Assembly (NCBI RefSeq): GCF_007981265.1
Contig: NZ_CP034363.1
Coordinates: 2,232,001 to 2,296,000, forward strand
DNA length: 64,000 nucleotides
Source of the DNA: Pantoea sp. CCBC3-3-1
Lineage (GTDB): Bacteria > Pseudomonadota > Gammaproteobacteria > Enterobacterales > Enterobacteriaceae
Direction of reading: 5' to 3'
The translations under genes and the position numbers were made by a program. Below are positions 8,018-16,875 of this stretch, one piece after another; positions within the stretch are counted from its first letter, which is position 1; each line of letters opens with the position of its first letter. The notes below the pieces were generated by a model. It saw only the letters and a list, made by a program, of their open reading frames with translations, searched no databases and was not told where the DNA came from.

Positions 8018-9624
8018 ACGGTTTCCCTCTCATGCCTGAAAGTTGGAATAGCGGCGAGCAGCGTGCGGGTATAGTCGCTGGTGGGCCGGTTAAAGACGTT
8101 TTCCGTTGGGCCGTGATCCACCAGTTTTCCGGCGCGCAGCACCGACACGCTGTGTGCCAGCTGGCGAACCGTGGCTAAATCGTGTGAGATAAACAGATAG
8201 GTCAGGCCCATTTCCTGCTGTAGCTGCCGCAGCAGACTGATAATTTGCGCCTGGACGGTGACGTCGAGAGCGGAAGTGGCTTCATCCAGTACCAAAATTT
8301 TAGGGCGAAGCACCAGCGCCCGCGCAATGGCAACGCGCTGCCGCTGTCCGCCAGACAATTCTCGCGGCTTGCGGCTTAACAGTTCAACGGGCAGGGCAAC
8401 GCGGTGGGCGATCTCTTCCACGCGCTCGCGCCGCTGGTCTTTACTGAGCGATAAAAAATTGAGCAGAGGTTCTTCAATAATGCGGTACAGCGTTTGCAGC
8501 GGATCCAGCGAGGCAAAAGGATTTTGCCAGACCAGCTGGATTTTCTGCCGCAGCTGGCGCAACGCCTCAGGCCTCAGCCCCGCCAGCGGAATGCCATCCA
8601 GCGTGATGGTGCCGCTTTCCGCCTGCGTAAATCCGGAGAGGATGCGGGCGAGCGTGGTTTTGCCGGAACCGGATTCCCCAACCAGCGCATGCGTGCTGCC
8701 GCTTGCTACGCTGAAGGAGACGTTATCCAGCGCCTGAAAGCGGCCTGCGCGTCCGGCAGAAAAGCCTTTACTGATGCCGCCGATCTCAATCGCGGGCAGC
8801 GCCAGGCCGGGCGCTATGCTGGCCAGTTTGGGCGCGGCAAAGGCCGGCGCATCGGCGAACAGCTGGCGGGTCCAGGCATCTTCCGGCGAGTTCAGCACGC
8901 GGGAAGTTGGGCCTTGCTCAACAATTTTCCCTGCGCGAAAAACCACAATCCTGTCGGCGCGAGCGGCGGCCACGGCGAGATCGTGGGTGACAAACAGCAC
9001 CGCCGTACCGTATTCGCGGCTTAAACCGGCGATTAAATCGAGAACGCGTTTCTGCACCGTTACATCCAGCGCGCTGGTCGGCTCATCGGCGATAATCAGC
9101 GCGGGCCGTAGCGCAATGGCAATGGCTATCAGCACGCGCTGTTTCATCCCGCCGGAAAGCTGATGTGGATACTGATCCGCCCTGAGTTCAGGGTAACTGA
9201 GGCCGACGCGGGTCAGCAGCTCAATCACTTTTTGCCGCTGCTGTTGACGTGAAAGGCGCAGGTGCAGATGCAGGATCTCCGCCACCTGGTCGCCGATAGT
9301 CATCACCGGATTGAGCGAACTGCCGGGATCCTGAGGAATCAAACTGATACGTGCGCCGCGCAGCGCGTTGAGCCTTTTCTGTGACCAGTCGCTGATGTCG
9401 CTGCCGTTGAGGATAATCTGGCCGCTTTCGCGTTCGCCGTTAGGTGCCAGCAGGCCGATAATGGCCTGAGCGACGGTGGTTTTACCAGAGCCGGACTCGC
9501 CCACCAGCGCGACAAATTCCCCGCGGTTAACGGCAAAGCTGACGTTGTGCACCACGCGTTTTTGCCCGCTGTCGCTGTGATAACGAATATTGACGTTTTG
9601 CAGTTGCAGAACCGCTGTGTTCAT
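8014..9624 (-). CDS. ABC transporter ATPase with two nucleotide-binding domains (DppD-DppF fusion)
   Basis: A 536-residue cytoplasmic ATPase holding two complete ABC modules. Module one has ALVGESGSGKTTVAQAI (about residue 38), signature LSGGMKQRV and Walker B LIIADEPTSALD. Module two has ALVGESGSGKTTLARIL (about residue 315), LSGGQRQRV and ILVLDEATSALD. Each also keeps its switch histidine (VTHDLAV, ISHDLAT). This layout is that of peptide/nickel/opine importers where the two ATPases are fused. It energises the permeases encoded just upstream, which overlap by four bases. Confidence 0.9.
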   Translation of the reverse strand: MNTAVLQLQNVNIRYHSDSGQKRVVHNVSFAVNRGEFVALVGESGSGKTTVAQAIIGLLAPNGERESGQIILNGSDISDWSQKRLNALRGARISLIPQDPGSSLNPVMTIGDQVAEILHLHLRLSRQQQRQKVIELLTRVGLSYPELRADQYPHQLSGGMKQRVLIAIAIALRPALIIADEPTSALDVTVQKRVLDLIAGLSREYGTAVLFVTHDLAVAAARADRIVVFRAGKIVEQGPTSRVLNSPEDAWTRQLFADAPAFAAPKLASIAPGLALPAIEIGGISKGFSAGRAGRFQALDNVSFSVASGSTHALVGESGSGKTTLARILSGFTQAESGTITLDGIPLAGLRPEALRQLRQKIQLVWQNPFASLDPLQTLYRIIEEPLLNFLSLSKDQRRERVEEIAHRVALPVELLSRKPRELSGGQRQRVAIARALVLRPKILVLDEATSALDVTVQAQIISLLRQLQQEMGLTYLFISHDLATVRQLAHSVSVLRAGKLVDHGPTENVFNRPTSDYTRTLLAAIPTFRHERETV

Positions 9625-10472
9625 CGGCGTTCTCCTGAAAACTGGCGGCTGATGCGGTTAGCGGAAAGAACCACCAGCACCACAACCAGCCCGGGAAACG
9701 TGGTCAGCCACCAGGCGGTGGCAAGATAGTTGCGGCCTTCGGCGATCAGCAATCCCCATTCAGGCGTTGGCGGCGGCGTACCGTATCCAAGAAAGCTGAG
9801 GGTAGAAATTGCCAGAATCGCGTTACCGAACTGCAACGCCGAGAAGGCCACAACCGGCGTGAGCGAGTTGGGTAAAATATGCCGGATCAGCACCCTGAAA
9901 AAGGTTCCGCCGCTGCCATAGGCCGCCTCAACAAAATCCGCATGACGGACGCGCATCACTTCAGCGCGGGCGAGACGGGTGAAATTGGCGATGGAGGTGA
10001 TGCCCACGGCGATGGCTGCATTGACCGTACCAAAGCCGAGCAGGATGATTACGCTCAGCGACAGCAGCAGGCCGGGGATCGAGAGCAAGACGTCCACCAG
10101 ACGCATCAGAACCGTTTCCGTTTTGCCACCGACCGCGCCAGCCACCACACCCAGCAGCGTGCCGACCGTCAGGCCCAGCACGACCGCCACCAGCGCACCA
10201 CTCAGGGAATGTGACGCCCCCCAGATAATGCGGGCAAAAAGATCGCGCCCCAGCTGATCGGTACCCAGCCAGTGGCCCGGCTGAGGCGCAAGGCGCTGTG
10301 CGCCAGCGACGCCTTCGGTGCCGCTCCAGTCGGTAAACCAGCCGGGTGCGATTGCCCAGGCGATTGTCACTACCATGACCAGCCAGGCAAGCAGCAGGCC
10401 GGGCTGCCAGCGCCGGCGCAGCAGCCAGCGTTTGCGGGCAGGCGTTCTGAGGGTTAAATCGACCAGGCTCAT
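9621..10472 (-). CDS. ABC transporter permease, DppC type
   Basis: A 283-residue inner-membrane permease. An N-terminal membrane segment (LLLAWLVMVVTIAWAIAPG, about 28-46) is followed by LGTDQLGRDLFARIIWG and by several membrane segments. The EAA loop is EAAYGSGGTFFRVLIRHILPN at about residue 180, the contact site for the ATPase. The family is the dipeptide/nickel DppC group. It overlaps both neighbours by four bases, showing strict co-translation with DppB-like and ATPase genes. Confidence 0.9.
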   Translation of the reverse strand: MSLVDLTLRTPARKRWLLRRRWQPGLLLAWLVMVVTIAWAIAPGWFTDWSGTEGVAGAQRLAPQPGHWLGTDQLGRDLFARIIWGASHSLSGALVAVVLGLTVGTLLGVVAGAVGGKTETVLMRLVDVLLSIPGLLLSLSVIILLGFGTVNAAIAVGITSIANFTRLARAEVMRVRHADFVEAAYGSGGTFFRVLIRHILPNSLTPVVAFSALQFGNAILAISTLSFLGYGTPPPTPEWGLLIAEGRNYLATAWWLTTFPGLVVVLVVLSANRISRQFSGERR

Positions 10473-11413
10473 GATAAGACTCCCTGGGAATGGGTCAGAC
10501 GAGGATCGAGCAGCGGCGTAACGGCATCCACCAGCAGGTTAACCAGCACAAACCCGCTGGCGGAGATCATCACGATAGCCTGAAGGACCGCCACATCCTG
10601 GTTGTTCACCGCCTGCTGCGTCAGCTGCCCAAGACCCGACAGGCCGAAGACGGTTTCGGTAATCAGCGCACCGGCAATCAGCTCGCCCAGCAACAGCGCG
10701 GCAATGGTTAGCGTTGGCAGCAGCGCATTGCGAGCGACGTGATGCAGCAGAACCCGTCTCTGACTGGCCCCTTTTGCCCGCGCGACGGCGACAAAAGGCT
10801 GCGTCTGCACGCTGTCGATACTGCGGATCAGGATCTGCGCCAGCGGCGCGGAAATCGGTATTGCCAGGGTGATAATGGGCAGGATCAAGCCGACCCAGAC
10901 GCCAGGATTGATGACCGGGACCCAGCGCAGCTGAAAAGAGAAGATCTGAATCAGCGCAATCCCCAGCCAGAAGGTAGGCAGGGCGATAAACAGTGAAGGC
11001 AGCGACTGAAGCGCATTGCGCAACCCGCGCAGTCCGGTCAGGCTGGACGCGAAGGCCAGCAGCAGGGCGATCAGCAGCGCCAGCGCAAAACCAGGCAGCG
11101 CCAGACGCAGCGTGGCGGGAAAGTTTTCTGCAATCAGGCTGCTCACCGGCACGCCTGCCTGGACGGAATAGCCAAAGTCCCCCTGCAACATTGCCAGCAG
11201 CGTATGCAGATACTGCTGCCAGAAGGGCGTGGACGCGCCGTAAATCTGACGCATTTCCTCTATCTGCGCCGGGCTGAGGCCAAGATCCGGGTTCTGAAAC
11301 TTAATCAGGATCGCATCGCCAGGCAGCACCTGTAACAGCACAAAAGAGACGGTAAAAGCGGCCCACAAAACCAGCAGCGCCTGCCCAAAGCGGTTAACCA
11401 GATAGCGCGTCAC
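10469..11413 (-). CDS. ABC transporter permease, DppB type
   Basis: A 314-residue inner-membrane permease starting MTRYLVNRFGQALLVLWAAF, the standard DppB opening. It has a periplasmic DPPB-type stretch (LIKFQNPDLGLSPAQIEEMR) and the EAA-like loop ARAKGASQRRVLLHHVARNA near residue 210. It pairs with the DppC-type protein encoded directly downstream with a four-base overlap. Twelve bases separate it from the binding-protein gene upstream. Confidence 0.9.
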   Translation of the reverse strand: MTRYLVNRFGQALLVLWAAFTVSFVLLQVLPGDAILIKFQNPDLGLSPAQIEEMRQIYGASTPFWQQYLHTLLAMLQGDFGYSVQAGVPVSSLIAENFPATLRLALPGFALALLIALLLAFASSLTGLRGLRNALQSLPSLFIALPTFWLGIALIQIFSFQLRWVPVINPGVWVGLILPIITLAIPISAPLAQILIRSIDSVQTQPFVAVARAKGASQRRVLLHHVARNALLPTLTIAALLLGELIAGALITETVFGLSGLGQLTQQAVNNQDVAVLQAIVMISASGFVLVNLLVDAVTPLLDPRLTHSQGVLS

Positions 11414-11425
11414 GGTTATCTCCTC

Positions 11426-13066
11426 TTAATGTTTTTCCAGCCAGACGCCGTAAAACGCCGGGCGACCCACCGCCTCAAAACGCAGCCCTTTCAGCCAGGG
11501 CGCGCTGGCAAAGACCTGCGGCTCTTCGAAAATGGGAATGTTATAGGCGTTAGCAATCAGGTAGCGCTGTGCGTCGCCGACCAGCGTCAGACGTTTCTGC
11601 GCGTCGGTTTCGGCAGAGATGGCGGTAAGGATCGCGTTCAGCTTCTCGTCCCGGAAGCTTTTTACCTTGCTGCTGGAGCCGCCCTTTTGCAGTAGCGCAT
11701 CGCGGTTGTCGGGATAAAACATGCTTTTCACCACGTCAGGATCGGCGCGGCCGACTTCCGATACCGTCAGCGGCGTTTTTGAAGGGTCAAGATTATCCAG
11801 CGTGCGGCTTCCGGCATCGCCAGCGCGTACCTCAAGAGCGACACCGACCTGCTTCCACTGCTGCGCCACCAGCTGCAATACCTCTTTGTTCTGCGGCTGG
11901 GGTAAGGATTCATAGACGGTCAGCGCCAGCTTTACGCCCGCTTTCTGACGGATGCCGTCGCTGCCCGGCTGCCAGCCCGCTTCATCCAGCAGTTTTTTCG
12001 CCTGTTCCGGGTCGTACTTCAGCTGTGCGCTTAAGTCGACATAACCCGCCGCGCTTTTTGCCAGCACGGAGGTGGCCTGCGGATAGTTGGCGGAAAACAG
12101 CGTGGTGACAATCTGCTGGCTGTTGGTGGCATGCAGCAGCGCCTGGCGCACGTGCAGATCGGCTACCAACGGGTTATCCGGGCGGAAACTCAGGCTGTCA
12201 TTCACGCCTCGCGTCGGGGGGGCGTAAATCGGGAACTGCTGATCGCTGGCCTGTTTTTCATCATAAGCCTGCACCTGGCGGATCAGATCGGACTGGCCCG
12301 CCAGCAGTGCACCGATGCGCACGCTGTCTTCTGGCGTCACGATGATTTTGATGGCATCCAGGTTTGCGCGACCCTGTTGCGGAGAATTTTTCGGCCCCCA
12401 CTGATAATCCTTGCGGGCGACCAAATCCACTTCACGTCCCAGCTTTTCATCACTGACTACAAAGGGACCGGAACCGATGATATGTCGCGCATCGCCCAGC
12501 GCATCGAAATTTCTTGCCAGCGTACTCAGCGAGACCAGTCCCGAACCGATGGTGGCGGTGCCCTGTAAAAAACCGGGCGACGGTTTGCTGAAGTAGAATT
12601 TCACCGTCAGCGGATCGACAACCTCACTGCGGGCATAGTTATTAATCACTTCCGAAACCGGCAGGCGGTTTTGTTTGTTGCCCAGCCCGTAGGTATCAAA
12701 ATTCTTCGCTACCGCGTTGGCATCCAGCGGCGTGCCGTCAGAGAAAGTGACGTTGGGACGCAGCTTAAAGGTGTACTCGGTTTTCTCCGCGTTGCTGGTC
12801 CAGCTCTCAGCTATCCAGGGTTCAACCTGCAAGGTTTGGGGATTCTGCCAGGTCAGTTTATCGGTGATCTGATTCAGGATGCCGCCGTTGGGATAAAACC
12901 CGCCGGCGGGGGGATAGAGATTGGTGTGCGCCTGCTGTTCCAGATAAATCAACGTCCCGCCCTGAACGGGACGATCGGCAGCGGCAGCCTGCCCGGCAAA
13001 CAGCGTCAGCGAGGCACCGATCGCCACAGAATGAGAAAGCGCCCGCAGGCGAAAGGGAAACGGCAT
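11426..13066 (-). CDS. Periplasmic ABC substrate-binding protein (DppA/OppA fold, KPN_01854-type)
   Basis: A 546-residue protein with a cleavable signal peptide (ends near SLTLFAGQAAAADRPVQ, about residue 30). The mature part is a large SBP_bac_5 domain: QITDKLTWQNPQTLQVEPWIAESW near the start and TFKLRPNVTFSDGTPLDANAV are diagnostic of dipeptide/opine-type binders. It is the first gene of a six-gene operon (binding protein, DppB, DppC, ATPase, LLM monooxygenase, CMD/AhpD). The pairing with a flavin monooxygenase suggests the ligand is an unusual small peptide or thio compound that needs oxidative cleavage, which is inference. Its ATG at 13066 has AGGAC upstream. Confidence 0.85.
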   Translation of the reverse strand: MPFPFRLRALSHSVAIGASLTLFAGQAAAADRPVQGGTLIYLEQQAHTNLYPPAGGFYPNGGILNQITDKLTWQNPQTLQVEPWIAESWTSNAEKTEYTFKLRPNVTFSDGTPLDANAVAKNFDTYGLGNKQNRLPVSEVINNYARSEVVDPLTVKFYFSKPSPGFLQGTATIGSGLVSLSTLARNFDALGDARHIIGSGPFVVSDEKLGREVDLVARKDYQWGPKNSPQQGRANLDAIKIIVTPEDSVRIGALLAGQSDLIRQVQAYDEKQASDQQFPIYAPPTRGVNDSLSFRPDNPLVADLHVRQALLHATNSQQIVTTLFSANYPQATSVLAKSAAGYVDLSAQLKYDPEQAKKLLDEAGWQPGSDGIRQKAGVKLALTVYESLPQPQNKEVLQLVAQQWKQVGVALEVRAGDAGSRTLDNLDPSKTPLTVSEVGRADPDVVKSMFYPDNRDALLQKGGSSSKVKSFRDEKLNAILTAISAETDAQKRLTLVGDAQRYLIANAYNIPIFEEPQVFASAPWLKGLRFEAVGRPAFYGVWLEKH

Positions 13067-13138
13067 GGTCAGTCCTTTAGCGTCAATAAGTTATTGCTAA
13101 TATCCAGCCGGGAAGCGATGGGGTGAACCGAGAAATTC

Positions 13139-13170
13139 AGCTAACAATAGCTGTCAGGTGAATAACTGAC
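13139..13170. promoter_or_regulatory. Paired inverted repeats upstream of the ABC/monooxygenase operon
   Basis: AGCTA-N4-TAGCT lies at 13139-13152 and GTCAG-N8-CTGAC at 13153-13170, side by side 70-105 bases before the operon start. They are candidate operator sites for an unidentified regulator. Confidence 0.35.
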
Positions 13171-13293
13171 GCCGGTGATATTCTCCGCAGCATGCAGGGG
13201 AAGTAAGCCGCTGATTTTCAGATAAAGCGGTAGCAGCGGCCGCCGGGTTTATGCTTTACCATGAGGAAAACGAACCGGTTCAGGAGAGAGGCT

Positions 13294-14001
13294 GTGTCTG
13301 TAAACGTGAACGAATTTCAACAACCCGTCGGTGAAACGCTTGAGGCGTGGGAGCCACGCCCTTTGCCACAGCGCGTCACGCTGTTCGGGCGTTTTTGTCG
13401 GCTGGAACCGCTGAGCGCAGGCCATATTGCCGATTTGCTGGAGGCTTACGGCAACGCAGAGGATGGCAGAGACTGGACCTATATGTTTTCCGGTCCCTTT
13501 TCCCATGAGGATGAGTTCCGCCGCTATCTTTCTGACGCGGCGGCGAGCCGCGATCCGCTGCATTTTGCCGTTATTGACGCGCAGGGCGAACGGGCGGTGG
13601 GCACGGTAGCGCTGATGCGCATTGCACCACAACATGGCGTGATTGAAGTTGGCCATGTTGCTTTTTCGCCGCTGCTTCAGCGCACGCCAGCGGCAACCGA
13701 AACGCATTTTCTCCTGATGCAGTATGCTTTTGAACAGCTGGGCTACCGTCGTTACGAGTGGAAGTGCGACAGCCTGAATGCCCCTTCGCGTAAGGCGGCA
13801 TTGCGTCTGGGCTTCCGCTATGAAGGGCTGTTTCGCCAGGCGATCGTTTATAAAGGCCGCACGCGTGATACCACGTGGTTTTCCATTATCGACAGCGAAT
13901 GGCCCGCCGTCCGTCAGGGGTTTGTACGCTGGCTGGATGAACGCAATTTCGATCCGCAAGGTCAGCAGCGACACGGCCTGGCGGCGTTAAGAAATCAGTA
14001 A
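13294..14001 (+). CDS. GNAT-family N-acetyltransferase (RimJ/RimL-like)
   Basis: The GTG at 13294 is chosen because AGGAGAGAGG precedes it by a few bases; an ATG at 13261 in frame has no such site. The roughly 235-residue product has the GNAT pattern: a VTLFGRFCRLEPLSAGHIADLLEAY N-terminus, AVGTVALMRIAPQHGVIEVGHVAFSP as strand 4-5, an acetyl-CoA region, and NAPSRKAALRLGFRYEG near residue 165. It belongs to the group that acetylates amino groups of proteins or small molecules. The substrate is unknown. It is a single gene divergent from the ABC operon. Confidence 0.8.
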   Translation: MSVNVNEFQQPVGETLEAWEPRPLPQRVTLFGRFCRLEPLSAGHIADLLEAYGNAEDGRDWTYMFSGPFSHEDEFRRYLSDAAASRDPLHFAVIDAQGERAVGTVALMRIAPQHGVIEVGHVAFSPLLQRTPAATETHFLLMQYAFEQLGYRRYEWKCDSLNAPSRKAALRLGFRYEGLFRQAIVYKGRTRDTTWFSIIDSEWPAVRQGFVRWLDERNFDPQGQQRHGLAALRNQ

Positions 14002-14020
14002 GCTGCGCTGCGGCATCGAT

Positions 14021-14083
14021 CCCGCGCCGCCCGGACAGGTTAATCTTAAAAATCACCGAAACGAGCGGCCTGGGCGCGGGTTT
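14021..14083 (+). terminator. Terminator-like hairpin after the GNAT gene
   Basis: CCCGCGCC at 14021-14028 pairs with GGCGCGGG at 14073-14080 and TTTATT follows. The loop is long and contains further GC pairing. Confidence 0.5.
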
Positions 14084-14206
14084 ATTAATTATTCATCACA
14101 TTTGCGAACACGAAGTCATTAAATTTACTAACCTTTTACAGTCTGCATCAGGGCGGCTGGCGTTTCGGGTCGCCGTTTACGTTCATTTTGTATAAGGAGC
14201 CGGTGA

Positions 14207-14632
14207 ATGACTTCTCAGGTGACATCCCGCCATTCTACTTTTGCCGTGGCCGTCTATTCGCTTTTACATCCTGTCCCGCTCGGTTTTTTTGTCGCCGGGT
14301 GGATTTTCGACATCATCTATATCTACAGCACGGAAGTGCTCTGGACACAAGGTGCCAGCTGGCTGATCGCCATCGGTCTGGTGATTGCCATCATTCCTCG
14401 TCTGATCAATCTGGTTCAGGTCTGGGTCGGCGCGGCTTATCCGCAAGGATCGGCGGTAAAGGTGCATTTCTGGAGTTATCTGGTCGCTATCGTGCTGGAA
14501 ATTTTCAACGCCTTTATCCACAGCCGTGACGCTTTTGCCGTGGTGCCGACCGGCGTCATTCTCTCCACGCTGGCAGTCATTTTGATGCTGTTCGCCAACC
14601 TGCAACTCGCCGTGCGCGAACGCACCGCTTAA
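14207..14632 (+). CDS. DUF2231 membrane protein
   Basis: A 141-residue inner-membrane protein with four predicted membrane segments (about 15-40, 46-70, 80-105, 112-133). HPVPLGFFVAGWIFDIIY near residue 20 is the DUF2231 pattern. AAGGAG at 14194-14199 supports the ATG. It sits ten bases before the PQQ lipoprotein gene, and I recall DUF2231 proteins being commonly paired with sorbosone-dehydrogenase-like proteins. It may pass electrons to, or anchor, that enzyme; this is inference from context. Confidence 0.75.
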   Translation: MTSQVTSRHSTFAVAVYSLLHPVPLGFFVAGWIFDIIYIYSTEVLWTQGASWLIAIGLVIAIIPRLINLVQVWVGAAYPQGSAVKVHFWSYLVAIVLEIFNAFIHSRDAFAVVPTGVILSTLAVILMLFANLQLAVRERTA

Positions 14633-14644
14633 GGAGGCGTCATG

Positions 14645-15967
14645 ATGAATAAAACAACGCTGTTCTCTCTGCTGGCCGTCTCGATTTCCCTGACCCTGAG
14701 CGGTTGCGACGACGGGGCAAAGATCGATCCCGCAAAACAAACTGGCGCAAATCCTGAGCTGCCGCCCGCGAAAAACTTTTTGATACCGCCGATGCAGGTG
14801 CCCGGCGGCACGCCGTGGAAAGAGGGTGAAAAACCGAAGGTGGCGGCAGGGCTGAAAATCGAAAAAGTGGCGGACGGCCTGAAAAGTCCTCGCCAGCTTT
14901 ACACATTGCCAAACGGCGACGTGCTGGTGGTGGAAGCCAGCGGGCCAAAAGCGCCTGTCAGCCAGCCCAAACAGCTGATTACCAGCCTTGTTAAAAATGC
15001 GTCGGGCAAGGGGGGTAAAGGCGGAAACCGCATCACGCTGCTGCGTAACGCCAGCGGTGATGGCAAAACCTGGCAAAAATATCCGTTCCTGGAAAATCTT
15101 TCCTCGCCGTTTGGCGTACAGCTGATCGGTGACACGCTGTACGTGGCGAATGCCGACGCGCTGAGGAAATATCATTACCAAAGCGGCGCAACGACCATTA
15201 CCGATCCGGGCACTGAGTTAACCGAGCTGCCTGGCGGCCCCATTAATCATCACTGGACCAAGTCGCTGCTCGCCAGCCCTGATGGCAGCAAACTCTATGT
15301 GGGCGTCGGCTCTAACAGCAACATTACGGAAAACGGGATTGGCGCGGAGTATCGCCGGGCTGACATTCTGGAGGTGGATGTGGCATCGGGCGCGAGCCGG
15401 ATTTACGCCAGCGGCCTGCGTAATCCCACCGGTATGCAGTGGGAGCCGCAGACCGGCAAGCTGTGGGCCATTGTCAATGAACGTGATGAGATCGGTGCCG
15501 ATCTGGTGCCGGATTATATGACGGCCGTGCAGGAAGGCGGTTTCTATGGCTGGCCCTACAGCTACTTTGGCCAGCATGTTGATGAGCGCGTTCGCCCGCA
15601 GCGGCCGGACCTGGTGAAAAAAGCGCTGAAGCCTGACTATGCCTTAAGCTCCCACGTGGCACCGCTGGGGCTGTGGTTCTACACCGGCACCAATTTACCG
15701 GCGGAATATCGCGGCGGTGCCTTTATCAGCGAGCACGGCAGCTGGAACCGTAAGCCGCTGAACGGCTATCAGGTAGTGTGGGTCGCCTTCCGTAACGGCA
15801 AGCCAGAAGGGCAGCCGAAACCGGTTGTCACCGGTTTCCTGACCGACGATCGGAAGGAAGTGCGCGGTCTGCCGGTTGGGCTGACCATGGACAAACAGGG
15901 CGGATTAATGATTGCCGATGACGCCGGAAACGTGGTCTGGCGCGTTACCGCGGCGGATAATCCCTAA
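14645..15967 (+). CDS. PQQ-dependent sugar dehydrogenase, sorbosone-dehydrogenase family lipoprotein
   Basis: About 440 residues. The N-terminus MNKTTLFSLLAVSISLTLSGC carries a lipobox (LSGC), so the protein is a periplasmic or outer-membrane lipoprotein. The rest is a soluble-GDH-like beta-propeller: LKSPRQLYTLPNGDVLVVEA, SGLRNPTGMQWEPQTGKLWAIVNERDE, GGFYGWPYSYFG and FISEHGSWNRKPLNGYQVVW are typical of sorbosone/aldose dehydrogenases related to YliI. These enzymes oxidise aldoses with PQQ. The ATG at 14645 has better spacing to AAGGAGG than the one at 14642. It forms an operon with DUF2231. No pqq biosynthesis genes are in the window. Confidence 0.8.
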   Translation: MNKTTLFSLLAVSISLTLSGCDDGAKIDPAKQTGANPELPPAKNFLIPPMQVPGGTPWKEGEKPKVAAGLKIEKVADGLKSPRQLYTLPNGDVLVVEASGPKAPVSQPKQLITSLVKNASGKGGKGGNRITLLRNASGDGKTWQKYPFLENLSSPFGVQLIGDTLYVANADALRKYHYQSGATTITDPGTELTELPGGPINHHWTKSLLASPDGSKLYVGVGSNSNITENGIGAEYRRADILEVDVASGASRIYASGLRNPTGMQWEPQTGKLWAIVNERDEIGADLVPDYMTAVQEGGFYGWPYSYFGQHVDERVRPQRPDLVKKALKPDYALSSHVAPLGLWFYTGTNLPAEYRGGAFISEHGSWNRKPLNGYQVVWVAFRNGKPEGQPKPVVTGFLTDDRKEVRGLPVGLTMDKQGGLMIADDAGNVVWRVTAADNP

Positions 15968-15990
15968 ATCGGCTTGCTGGCAGACTGTCG

Positions 15991-16164
15991 TCAATGACCT
16001 GTTCGTTCGGGTATTTTGAGGTCATTGAGATAGTGCAGGCACGAGGAACACAGGCCTTCCACAAAGACGCAAAAAGCGGCATCCCTGCCGGCTCCGTCCA
16101 TGGCCCAGGACGCTTTGTTCCAGGCCAGCATTCCTCGTGCTTTGAGTTTGTCAGTAGTCTGCAT
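15991..16164 (-). CDS. Candidate 57-residue small protein
   Basis: An ORF on the minus strand from ATG at 16164 encodes 57 residues: a basic start MQTTDKLKARGMLAWNKASW, a middle rich in Cys (FCVFVEGLCSSCLHYL) and an end DLKIPERTGH. AAGGAT lies about ten bases upstream. The composition is protein-like and the region otherwise lacks genes. Part of the DNA forms long inverted repeats (GCACGAGGAA near 16037 with TTCCTCGTGC near 16132), so an RNA element is an alternative. I do not recognise the family. Confidence 0.4.
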   Translation of the reverse strand: MQTTDKLKARGMLAWNKASWAMDGAGRDAAFCVFVEGLCSSCLHYLNDLKIPERTGH

Positions 16165-16239
16165 TCCCGAGCATCCTTATTGAATTTTCCCGGGGGCTAA
16201 ATTACTATCAGCCCCCTTTAAAACGGGCTCAGGCAGGCA

Positions 16240-16767
16240 ATGAAACTCTCTGACAATTCTCAGCAACGCGCCAGCGACTCAGGGTCCACAGCGCGCCGGA
16301 AACGACGTGAAAAAATGCTGGATGCGGGCGATATTCGCCTGCTGATCCTGCACTTTATTGCGCAGGGCGCCGCGCATGGCTATGAGCTGATTAAATCGAT
16401 TGAAGATCTCTCCAAAGGGGAATACTCGCCCAGCCCGGGTATCATTTATCCCAATCTGACGCTGCTTGAAGAGACGGACTGCGTCGAAGTGGCCGATCCG
16501 CAGGCTGCACGTAAAGCGTTTCGCCTCACCGCCGTTGGTCAGCGTCAGCTGGAAGACAACCAGCCCGCGCTGGCGGAGATCGTCAGCCGCCTGACCTCCA
16601 TGGCGGTTCTGGTTAACAACCGCAGCATTCCTGCCATCGAAAACGCGATTTACAGCTTTAAGATGGCGTTAAACAATCGGTTATCCCAGCAGGCGCTCTC
16701 CGGGGAAACCCTGCATGCAATCGTTGATGCGCTGGAAGAAGCAGCGAACAAAATCAGGCGCAGCTAG
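16240..16767 (+). CDS. PadR-family transcriptional regulator
   Basis: A 175-residue protein. Residues about 25-105 form a PadR winged helix: LDAGDIRLLILHFIAQGAAHGYELIKSIEDLSKGEYSPSPGIIYPNLTLLEE is the family core, with the Tyr-Pro turn in GIIYPNL. The C-terminal helices (about 115-175) should dimerise. The short basic N-terminus (ARRKRREK) resembles YqjI, but the His-rich metal-binding region of YqjI is missing. The target is unknown; the neighbouring chemoreceptor or small gene are possible. Confidence 0.8.
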   Translation: MKLSDNSQQRASDSGSTARRKRREKMLDAGDIRLLILHFIAQGAAHGYELIKSIEDLSKGEYSPSPGIIYPNLTLLEETDCVEVADPQAARKAFRLTAVGQRQLEDNQPALAEIVSRLTSMAVLVNNRSIPAIENAIYSFKMALNNRLSQQALSGETLHAIVDALEEAANKIRRS

Positions 16768-16815
16768 CCATTGACGGATTTTTGTGCAGTTGCATAATAA
16801 AAAAACCTCTTAGCC

Positions 16816-16842
16816 TAATGTTACCGGTAACGATGCCGATAT
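16816..16842 (+). promoter_or_regulatory. Sigma28 (FliA) promoter overlapped by a GntR-operator-like palindrome
   Basis: TAATGTTA at 16816-16823, an 11-base spacer and GCCGATAT at 16835-16842 match the FliA pattern TAAAGTTT-N11-GCCGATAA at 13 of 16 positions. Inside it, 16818-16834 reads ATGTTACCGGTAACGAT, containing the perfect palindrome GTTACCGGTAAC and resembling the gluconate repressor GntR consensus ATGTTA-N4-TAACAT. Both lie 34-60 bases before the chemoreceptor ATG. Confidence 0.65.
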
Positions 16843-16875
16843 AGCCAACTTCTGCCTTATTAACAGGATGCCGCT

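Noticed and set aside
15994..16200. 68-codon plus-strand frame
   Set aside because: The opposite-strand ORF is more protein-like and has a ribosome site.
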